A program made the translations under genes and the position numbers. The notes beneath the pieces were generated by a model. It searched no databases and was not told the DNA's origin. It saw nothing but the letters and a program-made list of their open reading frames with translations. A stretch of 64,000 nucleotides of DNA. It comes from Prionace glauca (taxonomy: Eukaryota; Chordata; Chondrichthyes; Carcharhiniformes; Carcharhinidae). The stretch lies in assembly GCA_037974335.1 (NCBI GenBank), contig CM075760.1, positions 7,685,432 through 7,749,431 on the forward strand, written 5' to 3'. Shown here piece by piece: positions 31,225-41,839 of this stretch (the stretch's first letter is position 1; each line of letters starts with the position of its first letter).

Positions 31225-31395
31225 AACATTTTCTTATTCATTCATGGGACATGGGTACCACTGGCGGGCCACCAGTAATTGCCCTTCTCCTGTCAGGCTT
31301 GGAGGGCAGTTGAGAGTCAACCATATTGCTGTGGCTCTGGAGTCACATGTAGGCCAGACCAGGTAAGGACAGCAGATTTCTTCCCTCAAGAACAT
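31225..31395 (-). mobile_element. Unclassified tRNA-SINE-like shark repeat, truncated
   Basis: GGGACATGGGTACCACTGGC, GAGAGTCAACCATATTGCTG and GGCCAGACCAGGTAAGGACA match 21245-21370. The tRNA-like end is missing. Orientation follows the fuller copy. Confidence 0.6.
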
Positions 31396-32455
31396 TAGAA
31401 CGAGGATATGATTTAATTCATAGAATTTCCAAAAGAAGAGTATGCTAGTTCTTAAAGTCCGCTTAATAGTAATTTAGTGATGTAGGGGTGCTACTACAGA
31501 GCGGAAAAACATGCTTCAGTGGAATGTAACACATCTATGCCTGTGATATCGCGTAATATGCCATAAAGTCCTGATATCCTGTGCTCCCAACACCAGTGAA
31601 TGTTAGACGGCCCATCAAATAAACTACAATGGTTTGAATGCCGAAGGAGAACTTTACTGATCGCGTATCCGTTCCAATTCATTAACTTCTGTGTCAGATG
31701 CTGGTGTAAATGTAAACATTTCTCTGTCAACTTACTAGTTTGTCATTAGCACACTAGCAAGCGTGTTTGGCTTGGAGGCATTTCAACAATTGCAAGGAGT
31801 AATAACGTAAAAAAAGTGAGGTGGTTCTTGTTCTTTGTAGACCTAAAATGCATAACGATAGCCATTCAGGTTTTAAATAGAATCACTCCCTCCCCGCATT
31901 TAGTTACATAAATGGATCAAAATTCGTCTGATCGATGCAACTTCATTGTTGGAATCAGGTAGAGACCCGGGGACGTTGCAAATTAGACACGACAGATGCC
32001 CCATTCCAATTTGTCTGTCACTGCCTTCCCCGGCACAGTCAGCCTCCCTCCCCCTTCAACCACGAAGAAGAGAGGAGCCAAAACGTTATATCTGCTAGAT
32101 GCCCACTGGCGACTCCTCAACTACCTTCCTTCCTCTACTCGCCTGGTCACTCATGGGCTTTCTGCCTTTTCAACGTCCCCTGCGGCGTGGTGACTTTCTG
32201 AACGTGCTATCGACGACTTGCTCAGCTATGGAGATGCTCCATCTTGTATTTCTTCGGCCTCAGCTTCGAAATGTGCTTAGCCGCTGGCTGCATTTGGACC
32301 AACTTCCTGAACACGTGGTCACTAGTGACACCTGAAACTTGTACTGTTGCCACATCGAACAATCGAAGCATGTGATAGGTGCAAGTTCTCCTGCCATGAC
32401 AACCTTTAAGCTCACCCCTCTAGTCCCCAGCCGCTCCACGCCGCCCCCCCCCCTC
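31396..32455. other. Unannotated region
   Basis: No gene recognised. Open frames near 31935-32335 lack domain signatures. Confidence 0.35.
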
Positions 32456-32522
32456 CTCCCCCCACCTCCAATCACACACACACAGACACACATACACACA
32501 CATACAAGCACCCACACACAAA
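32440..32522. repeat. C-rich and CA simple sequence
   Basis: CCGCCCCCCCCCCTCC followed by an imperfect CACACA run. Confidence 0.85.
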
Positions 32523-32711
32523 GCCGCAACAACGCACCAATTGGCTGCCTGGACACATCAGAAAAGTTAGCTGGCAAGCTACTTTGCATGCTGTGTACGG
32601 GATTCATGGTCATATGCTGGCAAATACGGTAATAGGATTCATCAAGTTGATTGAATGTGCAGTGTACATTTCAGTACAGCATAGACTTTGGACGCAATAT
32701 TCAGCACAAAC

Positions 32712-32793
32712 ATGCCTTCAGATTCTTACTGTGATTGCTGGCCTAGAACAATATCCGCCAACCTATTATTTTTGCTCATGATCCTTCAAACGA
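32712..32793 (+). CDS. V3 leader exon
   Basis: ATG 32712 opens MPSDSYCDCWPRTISANLLF, LLMILQT, ending at donor ACGA|GTGAGT (32793/32794), phase 1. The hydrophobic stretch is near the exon end as expected for a signal peptide. It joins exon 2 at 33191 after a 397-bp intron. Confidence 0.7.
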
Positions 32794-33190
32794 GTGAGTA
32801 TTTTGGGCGATTATCACCGTTTTATTTCATTGATGTTTATTCGATTTTACTGTAATATTTATTCCCCTCATTGGGGATGCCATGGTTCCTCAAGTTTTAT
32901 TCTTGGGCAAATGAGTTTTGTGAGTTTCTGTGTGTATCTGTTTATAACTGTATATGCGTTTGTCTGTAATAGAGAACCTATATGGTGAAAGAGAGAATAT
33001 GTTTTTGTGATTGTGTGTGACAGAGAGAGAGAGAAAATGTATTTTCGTCTGTAGGGGTGCATGCGTTTGAGCGAGAGAGAAATTTTGCTCAAAACGTGTT
33101 TCATTTTTAATCAAAAACACATCTAAAAATTATGTTTGTCAGCATAGAACCAGCATAGAACCCTACAGTGCATTCTGTTACTTTTTCCAG

Positions 33191-33498
33191 CGCAGAGCCG
33201 GCCGGATGAACTTCTCCAAAAGCCCGCAGTAGTAGCAGTAAGTGAAGGGGATACCGTGGTGTTGTCCTGTCACTACCCCGCCACATACACAACAGCTTAC
33301 CTATATTGGTATGTACAGTACCCGGGACAGGGCCTTCAGTACATGCTGGCCAGACATACTGCTGGAGGTGACAAGAACGCACCGACATTTGGAAAGCGGT
33401 TTTCTGCTGTACAGAATAGAACTAACACAAACATCCCTTTGAACATCACAGACACTCAGCTTTCTGACTCAGCCATGTATTACTGCGCGGTGATGAAG
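33191..33498 (+). CDS. V3: TCR-type V segment, recombination signal unclear
   Basis: After the acceptor TACTTTTTCCAG the exon reads QSRPDELLQKPAVVAVSEGD, TVVLSCHYP (first Cys), AYLYWYVQYPGQGLQYML (core Trp), FGKRFSAVQNRTNTNIPLNI and LSDSAMYYCAVMK (second Cys). All framework landmarks are present, the frame is open and the leader is in phase. The expected heptamer position reads CACCAAA and the place for a nonamer 23 bp on reads ATTCCATGG, neither a good match. It is either a poor rearranger, a segment whose signal has decayed, or a V-like gene used without rearrangement. The CAV end is TRAV-like. Confidence 0.78.
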
Positions 33499-33544
33499 CA
33501 CCAAATGGCCACTGCAGGGGCGGCATGTATTCCATGGATCCCTT

Positions 33545-33845
33545 AATTGTCCTGAAAATAAATGGTTTGCTACTGGGTTCAGAGATTTGTTCAGAGTCAA
33601 TCTGGAGTCGCATGTCGGACAGGTTAAAAAAGGACGGCGGTGTTCTCGCCTAACGCCCTGAGGGACATTGTTGAGCAAATTAATTTTCCATGTCAAACGA
33701 TGAAAATTCACGATCACCATTATTGATATTAATTTTCAATCACGGGCTTTGTTAATTTAACGTTTACCAGTTTCAAATGTTAGAATTGAATCAATTGGTG
33801 TGGAAGATAAACGTGGCCCTCTGACTAATTAGCGGAATGATGTTC
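33545..33845. other. Unannotated spacer
   Basis: No constant, J or transmembrane exon recognised downstream of V3. Confidence 0.35.
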
Positions 33846-33849
33846 TCAC

Positions 33850-33935
33850 ATGGAACACTACAGCACAAACAGGCCCTTCGGCCCACAATTTGCACCGATC
33901 ACATCCCTACCTACCAGGCCATAGAACTATCTGTA
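33850..33935 (-). mobile_element. CR1 LINE 3' end scrap (minus), family C
   Basis: ACACTACAGCACAAACAGGC, CCTTCGGCCCACAATTTG resemble the 3' terminal region of the family C copy at 51760. Confidence 0.6.
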
Positions 33936-34398
33936 ACTCCAAATCCCATAGTTAACATGTCCACTGTTTTCTCGACAAGGGATGTTATTTTCGAGACAAT
34001 GCAACAATGACTGCATTGCGAAAGTACCACATTGGCTATAACATGTTTTAGGATAACTGGTGGTGCTGAAATGTATTTGGTTCCAGTTTCCAGTTCGACA
34101 AATTGGCTTAACTTTTAATGATTTATCTGATGATTTTGCTGCTGATAATGAACACTATAAAGCGCTGAAAGTTTTTCTTAGTCTCTAACGCTGACGTTAC
34201 ACAAAGTATTGGTGTTTCATATGCCCTATTAAAACATTTCCCCTTCTCTGTTCTGATCTTGATTAGTCCAATTTATTTTTCAATTACTTGAAATTGAGTT
34301 AAATAATGTGATCATCAGAATGAACTTCGAGCGGAAATCTGTGGTCTCAGTAGCATTTGCAGCAACTGAATATTTTTCTACGCACACCCTTACACTCA
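33936..34398. other. Unannotated region
   Basis: Nothing recognised. Confidence 0.35.
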
Positions 34399-34415
34399 GT
34401 TATTGTTTCTATCAG

Positions 34416-34550
34416 GCGTTACACGTAGAAGTGAAACTGCCGTTAGAACCGGAAGTGCACCTGTAGCTGACTGAGGTAACTGGGACCGCAACTGCCAATC
34501 TCAGTTATGGCAGCAGCGAGGAGCTCCACCTCCCGAGCTAGCGGTTAAAC
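34416..34550 (+). pseudogene. Possible degenerate V-like exon
   Basis: After an acceptor-like TTTCTATCAG one frame reads ALHVEVKLPLEPEVHL, a stop, then TEVTGTATANLSYGSSEELH. The spacing and the GTATANLSYGSS words resemble strand B of a V domain (GTATLNCSYGSS), with the first Cys lost. The core Trp and second Cys cannot be seen. This is a weak call. Confidence 0.25.
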
Positions 34551-35260
34551 TGACAACGGTGCACTTTTTTTCCTCAAAGAAGATTCATTCGGGTAAATGT
34601 GACAGAATGAGCATTTCATTCATTGGAAGACTGATTTTGCAAGTAAGTTCATAGTGAGAACGTAAGGTAAAAAAAAACTCTGCTGAAAAAGTGCTAACTG
34701 AAAGTTGAGCAGAATTGTCCATAAGTCAAATTATAAACTTATAAATCCCTTTGAATTTGTGTAATATTAATCCCAGATACTGAAAATCGTGCCTGAACTA
34801 AACAGTGATAAAAGATCCGTTATCTACAATATATTCCCTGCAAGTTATCAATGTGTGTCACATTCTGTGTTCGCTATGTCGTACATACGACATCAGTGAA
34901 TTTCAATCTATCGCTGTTAAATTAAACCAATCCGAGTTTTCAGCAGTGCCAGTGATTACTGTACGTTCAGTGTGTGAATCGCGGCATTGTGCATTGATGC
35001 CATTGAATGATACATGTTACTTCCTTCTAAATATCATTATCCGCTTTGAAATTTCAATCTTTGCAGTTTGTGCGATTGGATCAGTTACTGCCCGAATTTC
35101 AGGAGACTGGCGGCTGTCCCCTACTCCAAACACTGAATGTTATGACACATGAGCGGGAGCAGAAGAAGGAGACACCGAGCCTCAATACGGGTAGAACCAG
35201 CGGTAACACATTGCCAGTGTCTGCAGTTTTCTAAGTACATACACGTAAAGACAAACGACA
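34551..35260. other. Unannotated region upstream of V4
   Basis: AT-rich; it probably contains the V4 promoter. No octamer or TATA box was identified with confidence. Confidence 0.35.
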
Positions 35261-35306
35261 ATGTGGTTGTTCGGTATCTGTGCCATGTTTGGAGCGTTTA
35301 TTGCAG
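35261..35306 (+). CDS. V4 leader exon
   Basis: MWLFGICAMFGAFIA plus one base, ending at donor GCAG|GTAATT (35306/35307), phase 1. It is 46 bp long, the same as the V5 leader exon. The 95-bp intron is of typical V-gene size. Confidence 0.88.
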
Positions 35307-35401
35307 GTAATTAATTTGGGTGCAATTTTGAATAAACCGCGAACAGCACTTTGGAATCTAGTCACAGTTTAATGTTTGACTCTGCTTCCCATTAAATCCA
35401 G

Positions 35402-35708
35402 GTTTCAGTCAGGAATTCTCTGTCACCCAACACCCTCCAACAGTGATTAGGGCAGAAGGAGGCATTTCAACTTTAAACTGCATCTACTTCACCACAGAAG
35501 ATTCCTTCAATTTGTTCTGGGTCCGGCAATTCCCCGGGAGAGAACCACAAATACTAATTCGCAGATTTTCGGTTGGTTACGAAATTAAAGCGGATTTTGC
35601 TCGAAGCCGTTTCTCCTCTGGGCTGGACATTTCTAATGGAAGGTTTAGCTTAACCGTGTCCAAATTACAGCTCTCTGATACAGCCATGTACTACTGCGCG
35701 CTGACTCT
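35402..35708 (+). CDS. V4: complete TCR-type V segment
   Basis: The acceptor TTAAATCCAG precedes GFSQEFSVTQHPPTVIRAEG, STLNCIYF (first Cys), LFWVRQFPGREPQILI (core Trp), DFARSRFSSGLD, and LSDTAMYYCALT (second Cys). The coding end abuts a recombination signal with a 23-bp spacer. Leader, splice sites, V framework and signal are all in place, so the segment appears usable. It most resembles TRAV/TRDV segments; which chain it serves cannot be decided without the J and C regions. The DFA-SRFSG framework 3 is shared with V2. Confidence 0.9.
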
Positions 35709-35747
35709 CACAGCGATATCAACCTGTTCAACACTCGTACAATTACT
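35709..35747 (+). promoter_or_regulatory. Recombination signal of V4, 23-bp spacer
   Basis: Heptamer CACAGCG (one change from CACAGTG), 23-bp spacer (35716-35738), nonamer ACAATTACT (weaker than ACAAAAACC). Likely functional but less efficient than that of V1. Confidence 0.75.
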
Positions 35748-35759
35748 GGAGGATCTGTG

Positions 35760-36195
35760 ACATAGAGCTCAGCTCTACATGCGGCTGGTCAGACTAACAA
35801 TGAATGGAATATTAATGGATAAATGATGTGAGGCAATCGTCACAGGATAAACAGGACCGAGCTTTTCAGAAATATTTTCATTGCAACCAATATCGGGATC
35901 CTCATCGAACCAGCAACTGAAGCTGTTCTGTACAATGCATAGAGTTCGATATTCTTTTTCACTAGTCAGCAATCTAAAGTCAAATCAAGATCTATTAGGC
36001 ACTATATCAAGCGAAATGCTAAAGATGTTCTAAAGCGGTTGATTTTATATATGCTTTAATGAATAATGACATTTCTTCGATTAAGCCAAGACTGGGTGAG
36101 TGTCGTTCAAATAAATTGAAAGTATTTCAAGGTGATTATGGAAGTTCAATTCACTGCGGTCAGATTTCCTGATTGGATGGTTGCTTTAGTGGCCA
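35760..36195. other. Unannotated spacer
   Basis: Nothing recognised. Confidence 0.35.
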
Positions 36196-36197
36196 GC

Positions 36198-36292
36198 AAT
36201 GTTTTAGCAGTGAGCTTGCACATTCTCCCCGTCTCTGTAAGGGTTTCCGCCGGGTGTTCTGGCTTCCTCCACAGAGACGTACAGGCGCACAG
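36198..36292 (+). mobile_element. SINE fragment (plus)
   Basis: GTGAGCTTGCACATTCTCCC, CGTCTCTGTAAGGGTTTCCG and GTGTTCTGGCTTCCTCC are the central body of the tRNA-headed SINE, diverged and truncated at both ends. Confidence 0.6.
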
Positions 36293-36504
36293 CAGATACT
36301 GGGGCATACACAGATACAGTGGATCACACAAAATTAGGGCCATTCACACAGAGATACTGGGGCATAAACATAAACAAGGGCTCAAAAACATGCTGTTAGG
36401 TTGATTGGTGTAACAAACTGTCTCTAAATTAGTCTTCCCTCAATCTTCCCCAATAGGCGTAGGCAAAGGCCATAGGTAGAGGAGGGCACTCATAATGTTA
36501 AAAT

Positions 36505-36560
36505 GGCGGCGCGTTGGGCCGAAGGGCCTGTTTCCTGTGCTGTGTTGGTCTTTGTTCTTT
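36505..36560 (+). mobile_element. CR1 LINE 3' end scrap (plus)
   Basis: GGGCCGAAGGGCCTGTTTCC and GGTCTTTGTTCTTTG are the terminal bases of a family C CR1. Confidence 0.6.
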
Positions 36561-37030
36561 GGATTAGCCATGGTAAACTGGACCCCCATTTTCCCAAGAT
36601 TTACCATGCGTGGGGTTTCTGGGGTAGGGCGGGGCGAGGGCTCTTTCAGGGAGTTGTTGTATTAGAAAGATGCTCTGTCAAAGTCGGTGCAGCCTCCATG
36701 GGACCAGCGCCCGTCCTTTGCTCTGTATGGCTTCTATGATTATATGAACGCCGTAATTGACAGCTCAGCAAAGTCAAAAAACGTGATCAGCCGAACAGGT
36801 ATTTCTGTCTCACTCAGACGGGGTACTTGCTCTGTGAAACATGACAATTTCTGTCAATATGGCTTTGGATGAAACGAAATGCTGTTGATTTGGGGGTAGT
36901 GTCTTCTGAGCTTTTAGCATGTTTATGTCGGCGCGTAACAACACATTGTTGTCACATTTACTGTTGCTGCCACATTGAATGAAAGAAGTCAAATGCTTTG
37001 AGTGATCACTTGCAGCAGGGTTCTGGGTTT
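36561..37030. other. Unannotated spacer
   Basis: Nothing recognised. Confidence 0.35.
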
Positions 37031-37031
37031 T

Positions 37032-37104
37032 GGCTTCACTGGTGTAATGATGAGCACTCTGGACTTTGAATCCAGCGTGCCGCGTTCAAACCTCAGTTGA
37101 AATT
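37032..37104 (+). tRNA. tRNA-Gln-like sequence (TTG anticodon), probably a pseudogene
   Basis: GTGTAATGATGAGCACTCTG matches the D-arm region and CTCTGGACTTTGAATCCAGC an intact anticodon arm with TTG, as in tRNA-Gln. The B box GCGTTCAAACC is close to consensus. The acceptor stem pairs poorly (GGCTTCA with TGAAATT) and the T-arm is weakened. A TTTT lies 3 bp downstream. It is probably decayed or a tRNA-derived repeat. Confidence 0.65.
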
Positions 37105-37490
37105 TGTTTTGCTAAAACCGCCAATTGGTTTGCTGAAGGACATTGTATTTAAAATTCAGGAAAGTGGAATTTTAAATACTGAGGAAATCTCAGCAAATAT
37201 CACCAAAATCACATTGCAGACGATGCAGTGAATGACTTTCCTGGTGTCATTGCATCATCCCCAGCGAACGATTGCACAAGAATGCAAAGCTGTTAAGGGC
37301 AGATAAGCCACAGCAGGCAGAGGGTCCACCTACAAGTGGCACTCACTCACTCATCTGTCCCAATGTAACCAAGAGGTGGGATGATGTGAACAGTCTCTCC
37401 TCTGAAGTTCCAACTCGGATTCAATGGCCAGAGTGCTAAACTTTATACAATTAAACTGACAGGACGCTGCCTAACGCATGAGGACTTTCT
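37105..37490. other. Unannotated spacer
   Basis: Nothing recognised. Confidence 0.35.
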
Positions 37491-37493
37491 CCC

Positions 37494-37496
<3 letters not shown>

Positions 37497-37529
<33 letters not shown>

Positions 37530-37604
37530 GATACACAAGCACACAATCACACACACACATACACAAGCACATAATCATACACACATACACACACATACAC
37601 AGCC
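37497..37604. repeat. CA microsatellite
   Basis: A pure CA run at 37497-37524 followed by CACACATACACAAGCACA-type imperfect units. Confidence 0.95.
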
Positions 37605-37648
37605 TAAGAGACATCTTTGGGGTGTGGAAGGAAACCGGAGCACCCAGA
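37605..37648 (-). mobile_element. SINE scrap (minus)
   Basis: GACATCTTTGGGGTGTGGAA, GGAAACCGGAGCACCCAG is the antisense central body of the tRNA-headed SINE. Confidence 0.6.
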
Positions 37649-37945
37649 ATAGAGCCAACGTTTCGAGTCCAGGTGACCCTTCATCAGAGCTAAGAACAAA
37701 GAGTATCAGCAGGCAGTCAAGAGAACAAATGGTATGATGGTCTTCATTGCGAAAGGACTTCATTGAAGGGATTGGGTGTTTCCCTGAAATTTTACGTGGC
37801 AACCAGAATATTACGTGCAGTTCTGGTGTCCTTATCAGACCAAGGATATCCTGGTTATGGAAAAGAAGTTCCACCAGGCTGATTCCTGGATGACATATTT
37901 GTCACATGACGAGAGATTAAATGAATTAGGATTGACTTCATTGAA
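37649..37945 (+). mobile_element. Foldback repeat core and CR1 scrap 3' of G4
   Basis: GAGCCAACGTTTCGAGTCCA, GGTGACCCTTCATCAGAGCT (37652-37691) is the foldback core. From 37715 a CR1 reverse-transcriptase remnant follows (TTACGTGCAGTTCTGGTGTC, the CVQFWxP block). The same foldback-to-CR1 order recurs on the other side of the G4 exon at 39058-39150. Confidence 0.6.
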
Positions 37946-38021
37946 CTTACTGAAGTTGAACTGAGACACAAATCAGGTCAGGTGGACTAGAATGTTAAAA
38001 TCATGTTTGATTTTAGTCTTT

Positions 38022-38932
38022 TCATCTCTTATATAATTTAACAATTAAAAACAGTGGATATTTCACTCCGTTCTTTAATTCCTCTCTGAACTTGCTCTGG
38101 GGCCCTGCGTAAATGAAAGGGTTGATGCAGCAACTCAAGAGCTGAAGCATATATCCGTATTCCTCTAGGACAAATGTTGACTGGCTGACATTAGCACCTG
38201 AGAAATAAGTCACCTTCGCTATTCGGACGTAAAGGATGGTGATAAAGAATATGAAATATAAGATGATGAAACTCCCTGAAATGGCAAAGAGTAAAACAAT
38301 AGATTTTCGCCTGTTTTCCAGCTCTGGGTCACTTTGTTTCTCTCCATTGTTTCCAGTCCGTAGTCTCTTACGAGCCCTACTGGCCGCTATAATGTGTCTT
38401 ACAGTCAGAGCATTGAGTAGTAAAATTAGAATGAATGGGAGATAAGGGGTTAAAATACTCTGAATCCAGTCAAATGCAATCCATTCAGGTGCGGTATAAA
38501 AAGTTGATTTTATGCCGCAGAACCAGGGTACGTTGTTAATTATGACGAAAGGTTCATATATAAAATATAAGAAAGAATTTTTGAAACAGCTCAGTATGGA
38601 CACGATTGTTATGACCCGTGCAGATGTCTTCACAGTGCAGTATTTGATTTTCAGCTTCTGACAACAAATGGCTATAAATCGATCAAAGGTGAAAGCCACG
38701 GTTAACCAGGCGGAACTGTCTATTGCAGCATAATTGAGGACACAACGAAAACTGCACGCTGGCGTGATGGACAGAAAACTGAATGGGAAATAGATACCAG
38801 CAATCCTGTTCAATATCACAAAGCTCACAAGGAGCAGTAGATCAGTCGCCGCCATGGAAACAAGATAGCAAGTGATACAGCTGGACAGACCACATCTTCC
38901 TCTTGACAAGATCACAATCACTACTAAGTTAG
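38022..38932 (-). CDS. G4 exon 2: intact GPR139-like GPCR
   Basis: Main exon of a complete rhodopsin-class receptor. With exon 1 (41173-41242) it gives 326 residues. Acceptor TTTATTACAG; the split codon makes Ala in GVPANLVVIV. Landmarks: TM2 AMAATD-type sequence MAATDLLLLVSF (50-61), TM3 Cys 83 and ECL2 Cys 162 (disulphide pair), DRF at 107-109 in place of DRY, TM5 with LTPYLPFILILLLNALTVRH (184-203), a basic ICL3 (SRARKRLRT), and TM7 NPFIY at 294-298, the canonical NPxxY. Length and intron position fit GPR139 relatives. Ligand unknown. Closest local paralogue is G3. No defect is seen, so this is probably a working gene. Confidence 0.92.
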
Positions 38933-39057
38933 CTGTAATAAAGAACGACATAGAGATTGAGCAAGACTAAACAGAAATGCTGAAAGCCAAAAGCAAAATA
39001 GTGCGGGCTGCTGGAATCTGTAACGAAAAGACGACTGACAGTATCTGCGGGGAAAGA
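38933..39057. repeat. Foldback repeat copy in the G4 intron
   Basis: GGGCTGCTGGAATCTGTAAC and GACTGACAGTATCTGCGGGG belong to the foldback family also seen at 50755-50965. Confidence 0.5.
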
Positions 39058-39525
39058 ATAGAGCCAATGTTTCGAGTCCAGGTGACACTTCATCAGAGCT
39101 AAGATTGACTTCATTGAAGTTGAGACGAGAGGAAGGGGATCTGATGAGACTTACAAATTTCAAACAGAATTAGACAGGGTGGGTTCAAATAGAATATTCT
39201 CCATGGTAGGGGAGTCCAGAACTAGGGGTGTGAGGTTAAGAACTGAGGTGAGGAGAAAGTTCTTCACAGGAGAACGTTGAATGTGTGGCAAGCACTACAA
39301 TAGTAAGCAGTAGAGGCCAAAACATTGTGTGAGTTCAGGAAGAAATGTATAGCTCGTGTTTCTAAAGGGATCTGGGGATAGAGCAAGAAGGTGGGACGAC
39401 AATGTCGATTCTGATGATCAGCCACAATCAGAATGAATAGTGGAGCAGGCTCGCCAGGTAAATTGGTCTACTCCTGCTTCTCTTTCTATGTTACTTTTCT
39501 ATATTTCTATGTTGTGGAAACGACT
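39058..39525 (+). mobile_element. Foldback core followed by CR1 3' end (plus), in the G4 intron
   Basis: The foldback core (39058-39103) leads into a CR1 tail: GAACTAGGGGTGTGAGG, GGAGAAAGTTCTTCAC, GGTCTACTCCTGCTTCTCTT, ending with TTTCTATG repeats at 39525. Diverged and frame-broken. Confidence 0.7.
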
Positions 39526-41172
39526 TAACGATGCAGGCATCTGATATTGTGTAATGTGGCAGGACTGATTCGTAGCATCATACTAAATGCTTCTCCTGCA
39601 GAAGCCATGTGGTTGAATTAGTCAGAAAATAAATCAACCTAAATGAAGCCTATAACATTGTTATCATGTGAAAAACTGGATAATTTGTGTTGGCTAATTA
39701 GATTAAAGCATAGTGCCAGAAATAACAGATGGAAACAAGCAAGAAACAATCAAGAAAATCAACAAGAATGAATGCTATTGAAAATCAAAAACTCAGCGAG
39801 AAATATTCACCCAATCTTGCTATTTAACTAAAGGAATACATAGTGTCATAAGAAGGGCTTCGAATGCTGTAAAAAAATGTGGAAAGTCTGAGGATTGGTA
39901 GCGTTTAATAAAACAGCAATGTAACAATGTAAAATTGGTCTTTCTCGTAACCTTTGTGCAGCAAATGGATTAAAGATGTCTTTCAACCGTTGTGCAGAAT
40001 TTGGCGTGACCATAACTGTATCTTTGCATTATATCGCCAATTTAAAGGGGGAAATACTGAAATTTGTGGCAGAACAGTTAAGGGTGGCTATGCTTGTTCC
40101 TTTTATGAGAGTATCGTCTAGGATAAGTAGCTGACTACATTTTGTCGATATTTTCCGGAGTTCGGATGAATAGGGTTTAATCTCATTAAAATATTCAGTT
40201 TTGTGAAGGACATTGACAGGAAAGAAACTGACAGGCGTTTACAATGGCTGGAGAATCTACAGTATGGGGGCACAGATTACAATTAACAGGACGATCATTT
40301 ACCTCTGCAGTGACAATAAATATTTTCATTAAGGAGCAGTAAAGCATTGTAATATTCTAATGTAGACGACAATGCCAGCAACATCATTTCAATAAATAAA
40401 TTTATGATATTCTTTTGGCATAATTTAATGGTTCAATAATCAGTACACAATTAATTATCTGTGGAAAATGCTGTCACGTAACTATCTAACACACTTTCAT
40501 ATTGTGCGAACAGTGTGACAATTAACTCACATGACGAGGGTAAGCTTCCGATAATTCACACAGGGCAGCATTAACAACACAGTAAGTTAAAATTACTTCA
40601 TTTTCACGTGCAACGATTTGTCAAAAACATGTTTTCAAATCAGAATGGATGTACTTTCACAACGAAATCATAGTTTGGTTATTTCCCTGGAGCTTGGATG
40701 TGAGTAACATATTGACATTTAATGTAAACTGGCATGATAATGTAGCGATTACATGGCAGTATCATCGGCACTAACATAATATAAATGCATGTACCTTGAT
40801 GACAATGTACTATTCTAGCCAAGGTAATTGTGCTAGTAGATTGAATAAATAAGTAGGCTAACTGCATATACTGCCTGTCATCCTTACGGTAATTCACCCA
40901 CTAAGACACTGGGGAAAATAAGTCACACTGTGATAACACAGTTAATGTTCAAACATGCTTACAACGTATCTAACACAACAGAACTACAATTACACTGTGT
41001 AAACAGTCTGATAAGTCACACAAAATAGCAGTTTAATGACAGAACACAACCAGACATTCACTTTGAAGAAAACTGCAGAGGAAGATTGGAAAATATAATG
41101 AAAGAGACACATCGTTTAGAAGAGCAATCAATACATCAACACATTCCCCAAAATAACGCCATAATACTTAAC
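39526..41172. other. G4 intron, mostly unannotated
   Basis: AT-rich intronic DNA. No repeats of the local families are obvious, unlike most of the window. Confidence 0.4.
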
Positions 41173-41242
41173 CTGGAACTCCGATAGCGGCAAGGACAGG
41201 ATAATAAACGGCATACTGCAATCCTTGTGGTGTTCCGTGCAT
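41173..41242 (-). CDS. G4 exon 1
   Basis: MHGTPQGLQYAVYYPVLAAI, GVP, 23 codons plus one base. Donor CCAG|GTTAAG is weaker than that of G3 (GTAAGT). It encodes a very short extracellular N-terminus and the start of TM1. ATG 41242 is the only start in this frame close to TM1. Confidence 0.85.
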
Positions 41243-41565
41243 TGCTAACAGAATCTCTCAACACATTGTTTATTCCAGTCACTACTTGTCAGATTTATAC
41301 GCGATGTCAGCCTCCAGGGACATCATTAACTTGTTTGGATGTTTTAAACTTTATTGGGGTTTAGTGCAGCTGCCGTCAGACTTGTATTTTATGCTCAGAT
41401 GAAAGGGAAGATCGATTCCATGGAAGTAACGGACCTGGTTATATTTGAAATTTAAAGTCCATTGTAGAATCGCATTGACTTCTCTAAAAATGTAATGAAA
41501 ATTAAAGCAGATGATTGAGTCATGAAAATGTGAATGAACCCTCGTGTCTGAAGCATTAGGTTAGG
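41243..41565. other. Upstream region of G4
   Basis: Candidate promoter side. No core element identified with confidence. Confidence 0.3.
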
Positions 41566-41566
41566 G

Positions 41567-41765
41567 GGCGGCACGACACCACAGCACCACAGTGGTTAGC
41601 ACTGCTGCTTCACAGCTTTAGGGACCTGGGTTCGATTCCTGGCTCAGGGCACTGTCTTTGTGGAATCTGCACATTCTCCTAGTGTCTGCGTGGGTTTCCT
41701 CCAGGTGCTTCGCTTTCCTCCCATAGTCTAAAGATGTGTGGGTTCGGTTGATTGGCCATGCTTAT
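41567..41765 (+). mobile_element. tRNA-headed SINE (plus), 3' truncated
   Basis: GGTTAGCACTGCTGCTTCAC, CCTGGGTTCGATTCC (B box), TGTCTGCGTGGGTTTCCTCC, ending with TTGATTGGCCATGC. The head lies near 41575-41640. Confidence 0.8.
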
Positions 41766-41839
41766 TTTCTTGCCCAATCTTAACTGAATCTGGTATTTCC
41801 TGGGGATAATTATTTGCTCTGACTTGGGCCTCAAAATTA

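Noticed and set aside
31935-32335. Three overlapping plus-strand frames upstream of V3
   Set aside because: No domain or splice logic; probably chance frames in GC-richer spacer DNA.
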